A stretch of DNA of 37,111 nucleotides from Sphingomonas sp. (GTDB lineage: Bacteria; Pseudomonadota; Alphaproteobacteria; Sphingomonadales; Sphingomonadaceae): positions 1 through 37,111 of the forward strand of contig JAICXF010000015.1 in assembly GCA_025981625.1 (NCBI GenBank), written 5' to 3'. Shown piece after piece: positions 23,259-33,069 of the stretch. Under the pieces are notes generated by a model. It saw only the letters and a program-made list of their open reading frames with translations. It was not told the origin of the DNA and ran no database searches. Both the position numbers and the translations under genes were made by a program. Position 1 is the stretch's first letter. Each line of letters begins with the position of its first letter.

Positions 23259-23371
23259 TTTCCTGGTGTTCGACCATTCGAATTGACACGAATCAGCTAA
23301 CTCAGAAGATTCGAAACAGATCGGCTGCGTGGCATCGGCAAGGCAAGATCTTCTCATTGCGTCGAGCTGGG

Positions 23372-23821
23372 TCAGCTGCGCCTCACGAGGACAACGCCGG
23401 CGATGACCAATAGCGCGCCGGTCAATCGGCCAACATTGATTGGCTCACGCGGAAGCCCGAGCGCACCGATCTGGTCGAGCCACAGCGCGACCGCGATCTG
23501 GCCCGCGATCCCGATGGTGATCAGCGAAGCGAGGCCGATCTTCGGCGCCGCATAAGCCGCAACCGCGACATAAGTCGCGCCATAGACTCCGCCTGCCCAG
23601 GCATACCAAGGCAGTCCAGCGAATGCGGACGACGCAGGGCGCCTCCCGCTCGCGAGGAAGACAGCCGCGAGCGCGATCGTGCCGACCGCGAAGGAGATCA
23701 GCGCCGCCAGGACGGGCGAGCCTCCCGCCTTCGACAGAATCGCGTTCGTTGGCGCCTGAAGGGCGATCAGGCCGCCCGCCGCAAGGACGAGCAGCACCGG
23801 GAGGAGCGCGGCTGGATTCAT
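23372..23821 (-). CDS. YdcZ/DMT-type small transporter
   Basis: A 149-residue membrane protein with five hydrophobic segments, the usual size for the YdcZ (DUF606) branch of the drug/metabolite transporter superfamily. GGLIALQAPTNAILSKAGGSP near the front and GVYGATYVAVAAYAAPKIG in the middle are the family hallmarks. The final GALLVIAGVVLVRRS is the last helix. Such proteins probably work as dimers; their substrate is unknown. AAGGAACC precedes ATG 23821. It starts nine bases after the recG stop, so the two are likely one transcript. Confidence 0.88.
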   Translation of the reverse strand: MNPAALLPVLLVLAAGGLIALQAPTNAILSKAGGSPVLAALISFAVGTIALAAVFLASGRRPASSAFAGLPWYAWAGGVYGATYVAVAAYAAPKIGLASLITIGIAGQIAVALWLDQIGALGLPREPINVGRLTGALLVIAGVVLVRRS

Positions 23822-23830
23822 TTGGGTTCC

Positions 23831-25891
23831 TTATCCGGAGCGGAGGAGCCCGACCGCCTGGTCGCGCTCGAAGAGATAGAGACAGACCCGAGCCGCCTGG
23901 CCTCTCGGGCCGGCAAGACCGCCATCGCGATCGAGGAGGAGCAGCGCGTCGCTTTGGGCGATTGGTGCGAGGCTCGCCACATCCTCCGCCGTCGCAACGC
24001 GGAACGCTTCTTCGCCGGACTGGCGGGTGCCCAGGATTTCTCCCGGCCCTCGAAGGCGCAGGTCCTCCTCGGCGATTCGGAAGCCGTCGCTGGTGTCGCG
24101 CATCAGAGCCAGGCGAGCACGCCCGACTTCGGTCAGCATCTGCCCCCGGATCAGAAGACACACGCTCTTGCCGGCGCCGCGCCCGACCCGCCCGCGCAGC
24201 TGGTGAAGCTGGGCAAGGCCGAAGCGCTCGGCGCCCTCCACGATCATCAGGGTAGCGTTCGGCACGTCGACGCCGACCTCGATGACGGTGGTCGCGACCA
24301 GCAGCGCGAGTTCTCCCGAAGCGAAGCGCGCCATGACCGAATCCTTGTCCGCTCCTTTCATTCGGCCGTGCACCAGCCCCACCTTGTCATCGCCGAACCG
24401 CAGCTTGAGCACGCGAGCCCGCTCCTCGGCCGCCGCTGCGTCGCTCTTTTCGCTCTCCTCCACCAGCGGACACACCCAATATGCCTGGTTGCCGGCAGCG
24501 ATGTGCCGTCCGAGACCGTCGATGACCTCCGGGAGCCGCTCCTCGCTGATCACCCGGGTTTCCACCGGCGTACGTCCGGGCGGCATCTCGTCGATCCGGC
24601 TGACGTCCATCTCGCCATATTGGGTGAGTGTCAGCGTTCGCGGGATAGGCGTGGCGGTCATCACCAACAGGTGCGGCGGATGTTCCGCCTTGGACGCCAG
24701 CAGCAGGCGTTGCGAGACACCGAACCGATGCTGCTCGTCGACCACAGCCAGGCCGAGCTTCTTGAAAGCGACCTTCTCCTGGAAGATCGCGTGGGTGCCG
24801 ACAAGGATGTCGATTGAGCCGTCGGCGAGTCCCATCAGGACGCTGTCGCGCGCGCGGCCCTTTTCGCGGCCGGTCAGGATCGCGACCCGCACACCGATGC
24901 TATCAAGCTGCTTGAGCAAGGTCGCATGATGCTGCCGTGCCAATATCTCCGTTGGCGCGAGCAGCGCCGCCTGAGCGCCGGATTCAACGGCGGCAAGCAT
25001 CGCCATCAAGGCGACCAGCGTCTTGCCTGACCCGACGTCACCCTGCAGCAGCCGAAGCATTGGCGCGGTCTGCGCCATGTCGCCGCGAATCTCTTCGATT
25101 ACGCGCCGCTGTGCACCAGTCAGTTGGTAAGGCAGCCGCAGCCTGGCTGTCAGCTCGCCGGTCCCGGGCAGCGGCGTCGTCCGGTGCCGCCGTTGCGACT
25201 GGCGCAACAGCAGCAAGGCAAGCTGATTGGCGAATATCTCGTCATAGGCGAGCCGCTTGCGCGCCGAGTCGGCGGCCGGCTCCCGGTGAACCTCGGCGAG
25301 CGAGGCCCGCCACTCCCGCCACCCCTCGCGACTCAGCAGGCTCGGCTCGATCCACTCTGGCAGCTCGGGAGCGCGTTCCAGCGCCTCGCGCACCAGCTCG
25401 CCGAGCCGGCGGTTGGTGAGACCCTCGGTCAACGGATAGACAGCCTCGCGAACGGCCGGTGCCGCCGACTTGCCGGCTTCGCTGACCTCCGGATGAATGA
25501 TCTGCCATTCATCGCCATACTGCTCGAGCTTTCCCGAGACCGTCCGCTTTTCGCCCTTTGGCAGAGTGCGCTTCGCCCACCCCGGATTGTTGAAGTAGAT
25601 CAGGCTGATCGTGTTCCCGTCGCCGTCGGCCGCGAACACCCGCATCGGCCCCCGACCCGACCGGCTCTCGCGCGATTCGAACGGGGTCACGTCGAGAATG
25701 ACGTTGCGCCCGAGGAGCGCGGCGGATGCAGCGGCCGCGTGGACGCGCTCGATCGAGCCTGTGGGCAGGTGATAGAGCAGGTCGACGACACGCGTGATGC
25801 CCAGCTTCTTGAGCTGCTTCGCAACCTGCGGTCCCACGCCCTTGAGCGCTTCCACTTCGGTGAAGAGTGGATTGAGAATGTCGGGCCGCAT
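23831..25891 (-). CDS. recG: ATP-dependent DNA helicase RecG
   Basis: A 686-residue superfamily 2 helicase that remodels stalled replication forks and Holliday junctions. The N-terminal wedge domain (OB-fold, about 60-130) precedes the motor. Walker A is GDVGSGKT at 284-291, the DExH box is DEQH at 385-388, and TATPIPRTL follows. The second motor domain has TTVIEVGVDVPNATLM and RGRVGRG. Near the C-terminus is the TRG-like region (LRLRGPGEILGTRQSG). Length is normal. ATG 25891 begins the recognised RecG N-terminus (MRPDILNPLF). It diverges from the secreted hypothetical over 118 bases and stands near mfd, a pairing often seen in alphaproteobacteria. Confidence 0.97.
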   Translation of the reverse strand: MRPDILNPLFTEVEALKGVGPQVAKQLKKLGITRVVDLLYHLPTGSIERVHAAAASAALLGRNVILDVTPFESRESRSGRGPMRVFAADGDGNTISLIYFNNPGWAKRTLPKGEKRTVSGKLEQYGDEWQIIHPEVSEAGKSAAPAVREAVYPLTEGLTNRRLGELVREALERAPELPEWIEPSLLSREGWREWRASLAEVHREPAADSARKRLAYDEIFANQLALLLLRQSQRRHRTTPLPGTGELTARLRLPYQLTGAQRRVIEEIRGDMAQTAPMLRLLQGDVGSGKTLVALMAMLAAVESGAQAALLAPTEILARQHHATLLKQLDSIGVRVAILTGREKGRARDSVLMGLADGSIDILVGTHAIFQEKVAFKKLGLAVVDEQHRFGVSQRLLLASKAEHPPHLLVMTATPIPRTLTLTQYGEMDVSRIDEMPPGRTPVETRVISEERLPEVIDGLGRHIAAGNQAYWVCPLVEESEKSDAAAAEERARVLKLRFGDDKVGLVHGRMKGADKDSVMARFASGELALLVATTVIEVGVDVPNATLMIVEGAERFGLAQLHQLRGRVGRGAGKSVCLLIRGQMLTEVGRARLALMRDTSDGFRIAEEDLRLRGPGEILGTRQSGEEAFRVATAEDVASLAPIAQSDALLLLDRDGGLAGPRGQAARVCLYLFERDQAVGLLRSG

Positions 25892-26009
25892 TGCCGGTCC
25901 TTTGCCGCAAGAATTGATTTCTGTCAGTCCTGCGTACGTTCGGCGAGCGAAGGCAGCGTGCTATAGACGACTCGGGCGGCTAGCCGCTCGTGTGAAAGAG
26001 GGGAGCATC

Positions 26010-26642
26010 ATGAAATTGCTTCTTGGAAGCGCGCTGGCCCTGTTGTCAGCGGCGTCGCCTGCTGCCGTCGTGAACGATCCGGGGCCGGCGAGTCCGTCCG
26101 AGCCGACGATTGCTCAGGTCAGGGCCGCGGTTGAAAAGTATCGCGACGTCAAGGTCGCGCTTGCCGAAGGCTACATAGCTGATCCTTCGGGCATGTGCGA
26201 AACGGCGGCAATCATGGGCAAGCCGGCCAAGCTTGGCGCCATGGGCGTTCATTATTTTCGGCCCGATCTTCTTGGGATCACCGCGCCGCCAAATCCGCGG
26301 GTGGATGGAACGGGCACATATACCGATTTTCATAAGCCGGCGGTGCTTCTCTACGAACCCGAAGCCGACGGCTCCCTGCAGTTGGTTGGAGCCGAGAACC
26401 TCGTGTTCGAGAAAGCCTGGACCGCCGCTGGACACAGTGCTCCGCCCAGCTTCCACGGTGTGCCGTACAATCATATGGTCGATGATCCGGCAACCAAGAT
26501 CGACGAGGCGCATGGCTTCATGCCCCATTACGACCGACACGTGTGGGTGATGCGCGACAATCCCAATGGCGTGTTCGCGCAATATAATCCCAACGTGACC
26601 TGCAAATACGCCAAGCCAATGTCGATGTCCGCGATGAAATAG
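26010..26642 (+). CDS. Secreted conserved hypothetical protein
   Basis: A 210-residue protein with a signal peptide (MKLLLGSALALLSAASPAAV, cleavage near PAA). GAGGGGAG precedes ATG 26010 at a good distance. The mature part has EKYRDVKVALAEGYIADPSGMC, GAMGVHYFRPDLLG, PAVLLYEPEADGSLQLVGAENLV and HVWVMRDNPNGVFAQYNPNVTC. This combination (helix with A-E-GY, then GMG-HY, then LYEP-DG-L-LVG) marks a widespread family of exported hypotheticals whose function I do not know. Two cysteines may pair. Repeated histidines (HYF, HSAPPSFHG, HMVDDP, HYDRH) might bind a metal; this is speculation. Confidence 0.8.
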   Translation: MKLLLGSALALLSAASPAAVVNDPGPASPSEPTIAQVRAAVEKYRDVKVALAEGYIADPSGMCETAAIMGKPAKLGAMGVHYFRPDLLGITAPPNPRVDGTGTYTDFHKPAVLLYEPEADGSLQLVGAENLVFEKAWTAAGHSAPPSFHGVPYNHMVDDPATKIDEAHGFMPHYDRHVWVMRDNPNGVFAQYNPNVTCKYAKPMSMSAMK

Positions 26643-26686
26643 CCGCCGGTGCGCGCGGCCTTCCGTAAATGGCCGCCGCCCCCTAA

Positions 26687-26962
26687 ATGGGCTTCATGCC
26701 CTCCGATCCGGACCTGAAGCGCCTTCGCTGGCGCGCGCATCATCGCGGCACCAAGGAAGCCGATTTGCTTGTCGGTGGGTTCTTCGACGCGCACCACGCT
26801 TCGTGGGGCGCGCATCAGCGCGCGACCTTTGCTGAAATGCTCGACGAGCAGGACGTCGACATCATGGCCTGGGCGCTAGGAACCGCGGCGCCCCCGGAGC
26901 GCTTCGCTGGTCCAATGATCGAAGCCCTTCAAAAGCTCGACTATATCCGGCTCGAGCAATGA
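26687..26962 (+). CDS. sdhE: Succinate dehydrogenase FAD assembly factor SdhE
   Basis: A 91-residue helical protein that promotes covalent FAD attachment to the flavoprotein subunit SdhA. The hallmark motif is HHRGTKEADLLVGGF (R20-G21-x2-E24-x-D26), near the expected site. LDEQDVDIMAWALG follows as usual. The start is ATG 26687; ATG 26696 would remove MGF and is also possible, since no clear ribosome site distinguishes them. The stop overlaps the mfd start by four bases (ATGA). The sdhE-mfd arrangement is common in alphaproteobacteria. Confidence 0.93.
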   Translation: MGFMPSDPDLKRLRWRAHHRGTKEADLLVGGFFDAHHASWGAHQRATFAEMLDEQDVDIMAWALGTAAPPERFAGPMIEALQKLDYIRLEQ

Positions 26963-29900
26963 GCGAGCCGCTGCAGAAGGTGCTCCGCGCCGACAAGCCG
27001 TTGACGCTGGCCGGCGTTCCGACCGGAGTCCTGCCGTGGCTTGCCGCCGATCTCGCTCGGGCGGCACACGCGGGCGCTCAAAGCCGCCGAGCAGTGGCGA
27101 TTGTCGCCGATGAGGCGGCGATGCGGGCCCTCGCCGAGACGGTGCCGTTGTTCGCACCGGAAGTGGAGGTCCTGAGCCTGCCCGGTTGGGATTGCCTCCC
27201 TTACGACCGAGCCTCGCCTGCCCTTCGAGTGATGGCCGAGCGGCTGGCGACGCTGAGCGCGCTTCAGGCAAAGCTCGAGAAGCCGCAGCTCCTTGTCGCC
27301 ACGGCAAGCGCCGCATCGCAGCGCCTGCTGACACCTTTCCGAATCCGGCAGCTCACCCGCCGCCTCGGCGAGGGCGAGCGGATCGAACGCGAGGCGTTGA
27401 TCGAGCAACTGAACGCGCTCGGTTACCAACGCGCGGACGCGGTCGCGGAAGCCGGGGAATATGCCGTGCGGGGCTCGCTCATCGACCTGTTCCCCGCCGG
27501 CGGGGAGCTCGCGCATCGAGTCGACTTTTTCGGGGATGAAATCGACAGCGTTCGCCGCTTCGATCCCGCCGACCAGCGATCGACCGACAAGGCAGGCGCC
27601 TTCACCTTGATGCCCGCATCCGAAGCACTGCTCGACGTGGATACGATCAAGCGGTTCCGCTCGCGCTATCGCGAGAAATTCGGCGGCACCGCGACCCAGG
27701 ACCCCCTCTACCAGGCGCTCTCGGAAGGGCGCCGGATGGCCGGAATGGAGCATTGGCTCCCGCTGCTCGAAGATCGCCTGGACACCCTGTTCGATCATCT
27801 CGGCGAGCACGACATCGTCGTTCGCGACGTGGCCGCGGACCAGGCGCTCGCCAGTCGTGGCGAAGCGATCTCGGATTATTATCAGAACCGCGTCCGGGCG
27901 AACGAAGGTGCGCCGGGCAGCTATCGGCCGCTCGAGCCGGACAGCCTCTACGTAAGTAAGGAGGAGTGGTCCAAGTTCGTCTCGGATCGGCCGATCCATC
28001 TCGCCTCCCCGTTTCCTGAACCGGAGTCCGAACGGATCATCGATTTCGGAGTCCACCCGGCGCGCGATTTCGCGCCGGAACGCGCGCAGCAGTCGAATGT
28101 CTATGAGGCCGTTGCCAGGTATGTCGGCACGCTTCGGCGCGGCGGACACAAGGTCGTTCTGGCGAGCTACACGCGCGGCGCCCGCGAGCGCCTGGCCGGA
28201 CTTCTGGAAGACCACGGCCTGAAGGCGCACAAGCAGGTCGACAGCTGGCAGGAAGCGCTCGGCTCCAAAACCCAGCCGGCGCTACTGGTGCTGCCGCTGG
28301 ATCATGGCTTCACGACACCCGAGGTCGCCGTGCTCACCGAGCAGGACATGCTCGGCGATCGCCTCGTCCGCCGGCGCAAGAAGCGCAAGGCGGCCGATGC
28401 CTTTCTCGCCGAGCTGGCGACGCTCTCGCCCGGCGACCTCGTTGTTCATGCCGAGCACGGCATCGGTCGATACGAGGGGCTGACGCAAATTCCTGTCAGC
28501 AAGGTCCCGCACGATTGCGTCGCGCTCGAATACGCACGCGGCAACAAGCTCTACGTGCCCGTGGAGAATATCGAGCTCCTGACCCGCTACGGCAGCGAAA
28601 GCGAAGGAGTCACGCTCGACAGCCTCGGCGGCGAGGCCTGGCAGAAGCGCAAGTCGCGGATGAAGGAGCGCATCCGCGAGATCGCTGGCGAACTCATCAA
28701 GGTCGCGGCAATGCGGGCCACTCGTGCCGGCGTGATTGCGGAGCCAGACTCGAGCTATCCCGCGTTCGTGGACCGCTTCCCTTATGAAGAAACCGACGAC
28801 CAGGAGCGCGCCATCGGCGACGTGCTTCAGGATCTCGAGGCGGGGCGGCCGATGGACCGGCTGGTGTGCGGCGATGTCGGATTTGGAAAGACCGAGGTCG
28901 CGCTCCGGGCCGCCTTCGTCATGGCGATGTCGGGACGGCAGGTCGCGCTGGTCTGTCCCACTACCCTGCTTGCACGGCAGCATTATTCGAACTTTGTGGA
29001 ACGGCTCCACGGCTTCCCCGTCAACGTCGGTCGCCTGTCGCGGCTGGTCCCCGCGGCGGAGGCGAAGAAGACGAAGGAAGGGCTTGCCGACGGAACGATG
29101 GACATCGTCATCGGCACCCATGCCCTCCTCGCCAAGAGCGTGGAATTCAAGCGGCTCGGCCTCGTCATCGTCGACGAGGAGCAGCATTTCGGCGTGGCTC
29201 ACAAGGAGCGGCTGAAGGCGCTCAAGACCGACGTTCACGTGCTGACGCTGACCGCGACGCCGATCCCGCGGACGCTGCAGATGGCTATGAGCGGGCTTCG
29301 CGAGCTGTCCGTCATCCAGACGCCGCCCGTCGACCGTCTCGCGGTGCGTACCTATGTGACTCCGTGGGACGCGGTCGTGCTCCGCGAGGCGCTCCTGCGC
29401 GAGCATTATCGCGGCGGGCAGAGCTTCTTCGTCGCGCCGCGCGTCGCCGACCTGCCGGACATGGAGGAGTGGGTCCGCGCCCAGGTGCCGGAGGTGAAGT
29501 TCATCACCGCTCACGGCCAGATGAGCGCGACCGAGGTCGAGGAGCGGATGAGCGCGTTCTACGACCGCAAATATGACGTGCTGCTGTCGACCACCATCGT
29601 CGAGAGCGGACTCGACATCCCCAGCGCGAACACGCTCATCGTCTATCGCTCCGATCGGTTTGGCCTGGCGCAGCTCTATCAGCTTCGCGGGCGCGTCGGA
29701 CGCTCGAAGACCCGCGCTTACGCGTATCTGACGATGCCGTCCGACCGGGCAATCACCGAATCCGCGCAGAAAAGGCTGCAGGTGCTCGCCGATCTCGATA
29801 GCCTCGGTGCAGGATTTCAGCTCGCCAGCCACGACCTCGATATCCGCGGCGCCGGCAACCTGCTGGGCGACGAGCAGTCCGGCCACATCAAGGAAGTCGG

Positions 29901-30447
29901 CTTCGAACTCTACCAGTCGATGCTCGAGGACGCGATCGTCGAGCAGAAGGCCGGCGGCGCTCCTCGTCAGGAGGAGTTCACGCCGCAGATCAGTGTCGAT
30001 GCGCCGATCATGATCCCGGAGACCTACGTCCCGGACCTCGATCTGCGCATGGGCCTCTACCGCCGCCTCGGCGAGCTCGACGACCGCAATGCGATCGAAG
30101 CATTCGCCGCCGAATTGATCGACCGCTTCGGCACGCTTCCGGAGGAAACGGCGAATCTGATGAAGATCGTCGAGGTCAAGCTCAACCTCAAGGAGGCGAT
30201 CGTCGCCAAGCTCGACATTGGGCCGAAGGGCGCGGTCATCACCTTCGCCGACGGGGGCTTCCCCGATCTCGCCGGTCTGCTGGGTTACATCGACCGCTTG
30301 AAGGGCACGGCCAGGCTGCGGCCCGACAGCAAAATGACGGTTGCGCGCGACTGGCCCACGGCGGACGCGCGCCTCAATGGCGCCTTGCAGCTATCGCGCG
30401 GACTGGCGCGTGTTGCCGCGGCGGGAGAGAAGAAAGAGGCGGCCTAA
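26959..30447 (+). CDS. mfd: Transcription-repair coupling factor Mfd
   Basis: A 1162-residue DNA translocase that removes stalled RNA polymerase and recruits UvrA to lesions. The N-terminal UvrB-homology module (about 1-350) contains [14 protein letters not shown] and [15 protein letters not shown]. The RNA polymerase interaction domain is near 480-550 ([17 protein letters not shown]). Walker A is GDVGFGKT at 638-645 and the DEEQ box is at 739-743 (VDEEQHFG), followed by [10 protein letters not shown] and the helicase motifs [16 protein letters not shown] and RGRVGRS. The TRG motif is [16 protein letters not shown]. Length is normal. It is translationally coupled to sdhE and converges with the EAL gene, overlapping it by four bases. 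Confidence 0.98.
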   Translation: MSEPLQKVLRADKPLTLAGVPTGVLPWLAADLARAAHAGAQSRRAVAIVADEAAMRALAETVPLFAPEVEVLSLPGWDCLPYDRASPALRVMAERLATLSALQAKLEKPQLLVATASAASQRLLTPFRIRQLTRRLGEGERIEREALIEQLNALGYQRADAVAEAGEYAVRGSLIDLFPAGGELAHRVDFFGDEIDSVRRFDPADQRSTDKAGAFTLMPASEALLDVDTIKRFRSRYREKFGGTATQDPLYQALSEGRRMAGMEHWLPLLEDRLDTLFDHLGEHDIVVRDVAADQALASRGEAISDYYQNRVRANEGAPGSYRPLEPDSLYVSKEEWSKFVSDRPIHLASPFPEPESERIIDFGVHPARDFAPERAQQSNVYEAVARYVGTLRRGGHKVVLASYTRGARERLAGLLEDHGLKAHKQVDSWQEALGSKTQPALLVLPLDHGFTTPEVAVLTEQDMLGDRLVRRRKKRKAADAFLAELATLSPGDLVVHAEHGIGRYEGLTQIPVSKVPHDCVALEYARGNKLYVPVENIELLTRYGSESEGVTLDSLGGEAWQKRKSRMKERIREIAGELIKVAAMRATRAGVIAEPDSSYPAFVDRFPYEETDDQERAIGDVLQDLEAGRPMDRLVCGDVGFGKTEVALRAAFVMAMSGRQVALVCPTTLLARQHYSNFVERLHGFPVNVGRLSRLVPAAEAKKTKEGLADGTMDIVIGTHALLAKSVEFKRLGLVIVDEEQHFGVAHKERLKALKTDVHVLTLTATPIPRTLQMAMSGLRELSVIQTPPVDRLAVRTYVTPWDAVVLREALLREHYRGGQSFFVAPRVADLPDMEEWVRAQVPEVKFITAHGQMSATEVEERMSAFYDRKYDVLLSTTIVESGLDIPSANTLIVYRSDRFGLAQLYQLRGRVGRSKTRAYAYLTMPSDRAITESAQKRLQVLADLDSLGAGFQLASHDLDIRGAGNLLGDEQSGHIKEVGFELYQSMLEDAIVEQKAGGAPRQEEFTPQISVDAPIMIPETYVPDLDLRMGLYRRLGELDDRNAIEAFAAELIDRFGTLPEETANLMKIVEVKLNLKEAIVAKLDIGPKGAVITFADGGFPDLAGLLGYIDRLKGTARLRPDSKMTVARDWPTADARLNGALQLSRGLARVAAAGEKKEAA

Positions 30448-31277
30448 GCCGCCTCCGCATTGGCTGCCGCGACGAAGCGGAACAGCTCGTCCTGGGTGAG
30501 CGCCCCGGCGCCAAGAAATCCCTGGTAAAGGTCGCAACCCCAGTCAGCGAGCAGCGCGAGCTGTCCGGTTGTCTCGACGCCCTCGACGACGACCTTGAGG
30601 TCAAGCTCGCGCGCGAGATGGATCATCGCCTTGACGACGATCCGGTCCCGCTCCCCACCGACAAGATCGGCGACCAGCCCACGGTCGATCTTGATGGCGT
30701 CAAGCGGCAGCGACGTCAGATAGGCAAGGCTCGCATAACCGGTCCCGAAGTCGTCGACAGCGATGCGGATTCCATGCTCGCGCAGGCGGGAAAGTCGCGC
30801 TGCAACCTGCTCGCGTTCCGCCAGCAGCGCACTTTCGGTGATTTCGACCGTCACCCGCGCGGGATCGATACCCGCAACGCGAATCTCGTCCAGCAGCCAC
30901 GCATCATAACCCTCGCGCGAAATGTCCGCGGGAAGCACGTTGATCGACAGGCCGAGCTCAATCAACGGACCTTCCCACGCGGCGGCACACCGCAGCGCCT
31001 TGCGCTGGACGAGCCGCGACAGCCGTTCGTCCAGTCCGCCCGCCGTCGCGCGCGCGAAAAGCAACTGTGCGTCTGCGACGACGAGCGAACGTGCCAGCGC
31101 TTCGGCCCCGGAGATACGCCCCGACCGGGGGTCGATGAGCGGCTGGTACAGGACGTCGACCTGCTCATGAGCGATTGCCGCTTCCAGCAACAGGTCGCGT
31201 CGTGGAGCGGCGGGCACGGTTGCCCCAACATCCGATGCCCGCCGTCCCCACTTACCGATTTCATTCCAGGTCAACAT
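30444..31277 (-). CDS. EAL-domain cyclic-di-GMP phosphodiesterase
   Basis: A 277-residue protein that is almost entirely an EAL domain, cleaving cyclic-di-GMP to pGpG. The key residues are present: E59-A60-L61 in GAEALAR, N in SINVLPADIS, E in VTVEITESAL, the DDFGTGYASL motif, K in AIKIDRGLV, E in VVVEGVET and Q in LYQGFLGAG. All metal and catalytic positions are intact, so it is probably active. There is no GGDEF, PAS or receiver domain; residues 1-30 are a short linker without a membrane segment. ATG 31277 has AAGGGG seven bases upstream. Its input must come through protein partners or dimerisation. Confidence 0.92.
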   Translation of the reverse strand: MLTWNEIGKWGRRASDVGATVPAAPRRDLLLEAAIAHEQVDVLYQPLIDPRSGRISGAEALARSLVVADAQLLFARATAGGLDERLSRLVQRKALRCAAAWEGPLIELGLSINVLPADISREGYDAWLLDEIRVAGIDPARVTVEITESALLAEREQVAARLSRLREHGIRIAVDDFGTGYASLAYLTSLPLDAIKIDRGLVADLVGGERDRIVVKAMIHLARELDLKVVVEGVETTGQLALLADWGCDLYQGFLGAGALTQDELFRFVAAANAEAA

Positions 31278-31449
31278 GTTACCCCTTCCCCACCCGCTCA
31301 CGTTGTCCCTGGGTCCACGCAACTCATGCGGTAGGCGGCGGGGGAAAGGCAGGGAATGGCGCGCTTCCGCCACGGTTCGAAACGGGACAGTGACCTTGGC
31401 GGCTGGACCGCCTATCTTGCCTTCTGGCGCGGTGGACGAGGAGCCAGGT

Positions 31450-32268
31450 TTGAACGCGGACTCCCCCAAGGCTGAAGAGCATCCGAAGGCGGACTTGGAA
31501 ACGCTCGGGATCGGCCTGCTGTCGTCGACGACCGATGTCGCCCAGGCGGCTGAATCGCTCCTGCGCCGACGCTACCGCTTCGCCGACATCAAAGACGCGC
31601 AAACCCTTGTCGCGCTCGGCGGTGACGGCTTCATGCTCCAGACACTCCACCACATGCTGCAGAATGATTGTCCCAAGCCGGTCTTCGGCATCAATCGCGG
31701 CACCGTCGGTTTTCTAATGAACGATTGGCGGATCGACAGGCTGCCGGAGCGCATTGCCGGGGCCAAGGCGATCAGGGTCGCGCCGCTGCAGATGTGCGCG
31801 ACGACGGTCGCGGGGGACAAGTTCACCTATGCAGCAATCAATGAAGTTTCGTTGCTCAGGGAAACCCGGCAGACCGCAAAGATCGAGATATCGGTCAACG
31901 GCCGCGTCGCCTTGCCGGAGCTGGCGTGCGACGGCGTGCTGGTAGCAACGCCGGCGGGCTCGACCGCCTACAACTTGTCGGCGCGGGGACCGATCCTGCC
32001 GTTGCAGGCGAAAATGCTGGCGCTGACGCCGATCAGCCCGTTCCGGCCACGGCGCTGGTCCGGCGCGATCCTGCCTGACGATACGGCGGTCTGTTTCACG
32101 ATCCTCGAAGCCCCCAATCGGCCCGTTTCGGCCGTCGCCGACCAGATCGAGGTGCGCGACGTTGCCCGCGTGGAGGTTCGCATGGACCGGGAGCGCTCTC
32201 TCACGCTCCTCTTCGATCCTGAACATGCGCTCGATGAACGGATCGCGATGGAGCAATTCGCCACCTGA
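31450..32268 (+). CDS. nadK: NAD kinase
   Basis: Phosphorylates NAD to NADP. The catalytic GGDG motif is in VALGGDGFMLQTLH, and the substrate loops follow: PVFGINRGTVGFLMN, YAAINEVSLLRETRQTAK and ELACDGVLVATPAGSTAYNLSARGPI. The end includes SAVADQIEVRDVARV and RERSLTLLFDPEHALDERI. The frame is open back to 31276, but the first residues are not protein-like. TTG 31450, with GAGGAG six bases upstream, is used here, giving 272 residues; GTG 31432 and TTG 31496 are alternatives. The N-terminal part (GIGLLSSTTDVAQAAESLL) is the usual first strand and helix. It is divergent from the EAL gene. Confidence 0.92.
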   Translation: MNADSPKAEEHPKADLETLGIGLLSSTTDVAQAAESLLRRRYRFADIKDAQTLVALGGDGFMLQTLHHMLQNDCPKPVFGINRGTVGFLMNDWRIDRLPERIAGAKAIRVAPLQMCATTVAGDKFTYAAINEVSLLRETRQTAKIEISVNGRVALPELACDGVLVATPAGSTAYNLSARGPILPLQAKMLALTPISPFRPRRWSGAILPDDTAVCFTILEAPNRPVSAVADQIEVRDVARVEVRMDRERSLTLLFDPEHALDERIAMEQFAT

Positions 32269-32279
32269 CGGGACCGCTG

Positions 32280-32301
32280 CCCTCGCCCGCTCACGCGAGG
32301 G
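32280..32301 (+). terminator. Possible hairpin after the NAD kinase gene
   Basis: CCCTCGC at 32280-32286 pairs with GCGAGGG at 32295-32301 around an eight-base loop, starting 11 bases after the stop codon. No U-tract follows, so it may be a weak terminator or an mRNA-stabilising stem. A related GGGTGAGGG-TTTT at about 32328-32341 could form an alternative pairing. Confidence 0.3.
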
Positions 32302-32430
32302 CGAACAATGGTGCGAAGCAGCACGCGGGTGAGGGTTTTGCCTTGCCTTTAAGCAAGCGTCCGCTATCTAGCCGGCGCTGCCCATACAAGGGACCCCGTC
32401 AAAGTCGGACTTTGATGGCAACCGGGCTGC

Positions 32431-32505
32431 TCCCCGGTAGCTCAGCGGTAGAGCGTTCGACTGTTAATCGAATGGTCGCCTGTTCGAATCAGGCCCGGGG
32501 AGCCA
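32431..32505 (+). tRNA. tRNA-Asn (anticodon GTT)
   Basis: A 75-base cloverleaf can be drawn. The acceptor stem TCCCCGG (32431-32437) pairs with CCGGGGA (32495-32501), followed by discriminator G and an encoded CCA at 32503-32505. The D-loop carries AGCTCAGCGGTAGAG. The anticodon loop CTGTTAA gives GTT at 32463-32465, decoding AAC/AAU. The T-arm has the GTTCGAATC sequence. It is a single-copy gene here, between nadK and the VOC protein. Confidence 0.97.
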
Positions 32506-32527
32506 TTCTTCGATCGCGCGAGGTCCG

Positions 32528-32926
32528 ATGGACAGTGGATCCACGATCAACGGAATCGCTCCGTTCTTCATCGTCGACGACGTGCAGCGCAGCGTCTCAT
32601 TCTATCGCGACAAGCTGGGGTTTGATCTCTGGTACCTGGAGCCCGCCGATGCCCCCTTCTTTGCGATGCTGGGCCGCGGCGCCGCGATGCTGATGCTGAA
32701 GGCGGTCGGCGCCGCGCCTTCACCGAATCCTACCCGACACCCGGACGCCAAGTGGGACGCCTACGTGAGCGCCGCCGACCCGGATGCTCTTCATGCCGTG
32801 GTAACGGGCCGCGGTGTTCAGCCCAGTGTCGAGCTTGGCGATACCAGCGAAGGATTGCGCGGGTTCGAAGTGACCGACCCCGATGGCTACGTGCTGTTCT
32901 TCGGACGGCCAAACGACCGCAGCTGA
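32528..32926 (+). CDS. VOC family (glyoxalase/bleomycin-resistance-like) protein
   Basis: A 132-residue vicinal oxygen chelate fold protein. INGIAPFFIVDDVQRSVSFYRDKLGFDLWY is the first beta-alpha-beta module, with the family FYRDKLGF signature; the second module ends GFEVTDPDGYVLFFGRP, with a likely metal-binding E/D pattern. Such proteins include dioxygenases, isomerases and antibiotic-binding proteins, so the substrate is unknown. The start is ATG 32528, 23 bases after the tRNA. The hairpin at 32932-32963 lies just past its stop and may separate it from the convergent putA. Confidence 0.87.
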   Translation: MDSGSTINGIAPFFIVDDVQRSVSFYRDKLGFDLWYLEPADAPFFAMLGRGAAMLMLKAVGAAPSPNPTRHPDAKWDAYVSAADPDALHAVVTGRGVQPSVELGDTSEGLRGFEVTDPDGYVLFFGRPNDRS

Positions 32927-32931
32927 ATGAA

Positions 32932-32963
32932 CGAAGCGGCCGGACCGAGGCCCGACCGCTTCG
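32932..32963. terminator. Hairpin between convergent VOC gene and putA
   Basis: CGAAGCGG at 32932-32939 pairs with CCGCTTCG at 32956-32963, and a few further C-G pairs can extend the stem after one mismatch. It lies just after the VOC stop codon, with no T-tract on either side, so a terminator role is possible for the rightward transcript but not certain. Confidence 0.35.
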
Positions 32964-33069
32964 GCGAGGCGTGTTCGTGTCCGCTAAGAGGACCACCCCG
33001 CACCTTCATCAACTCCGATTTCGGTTGCTCGCTCCAGAGGCCAGTTGCCGCTGTTCCAAGGTGGAACAA

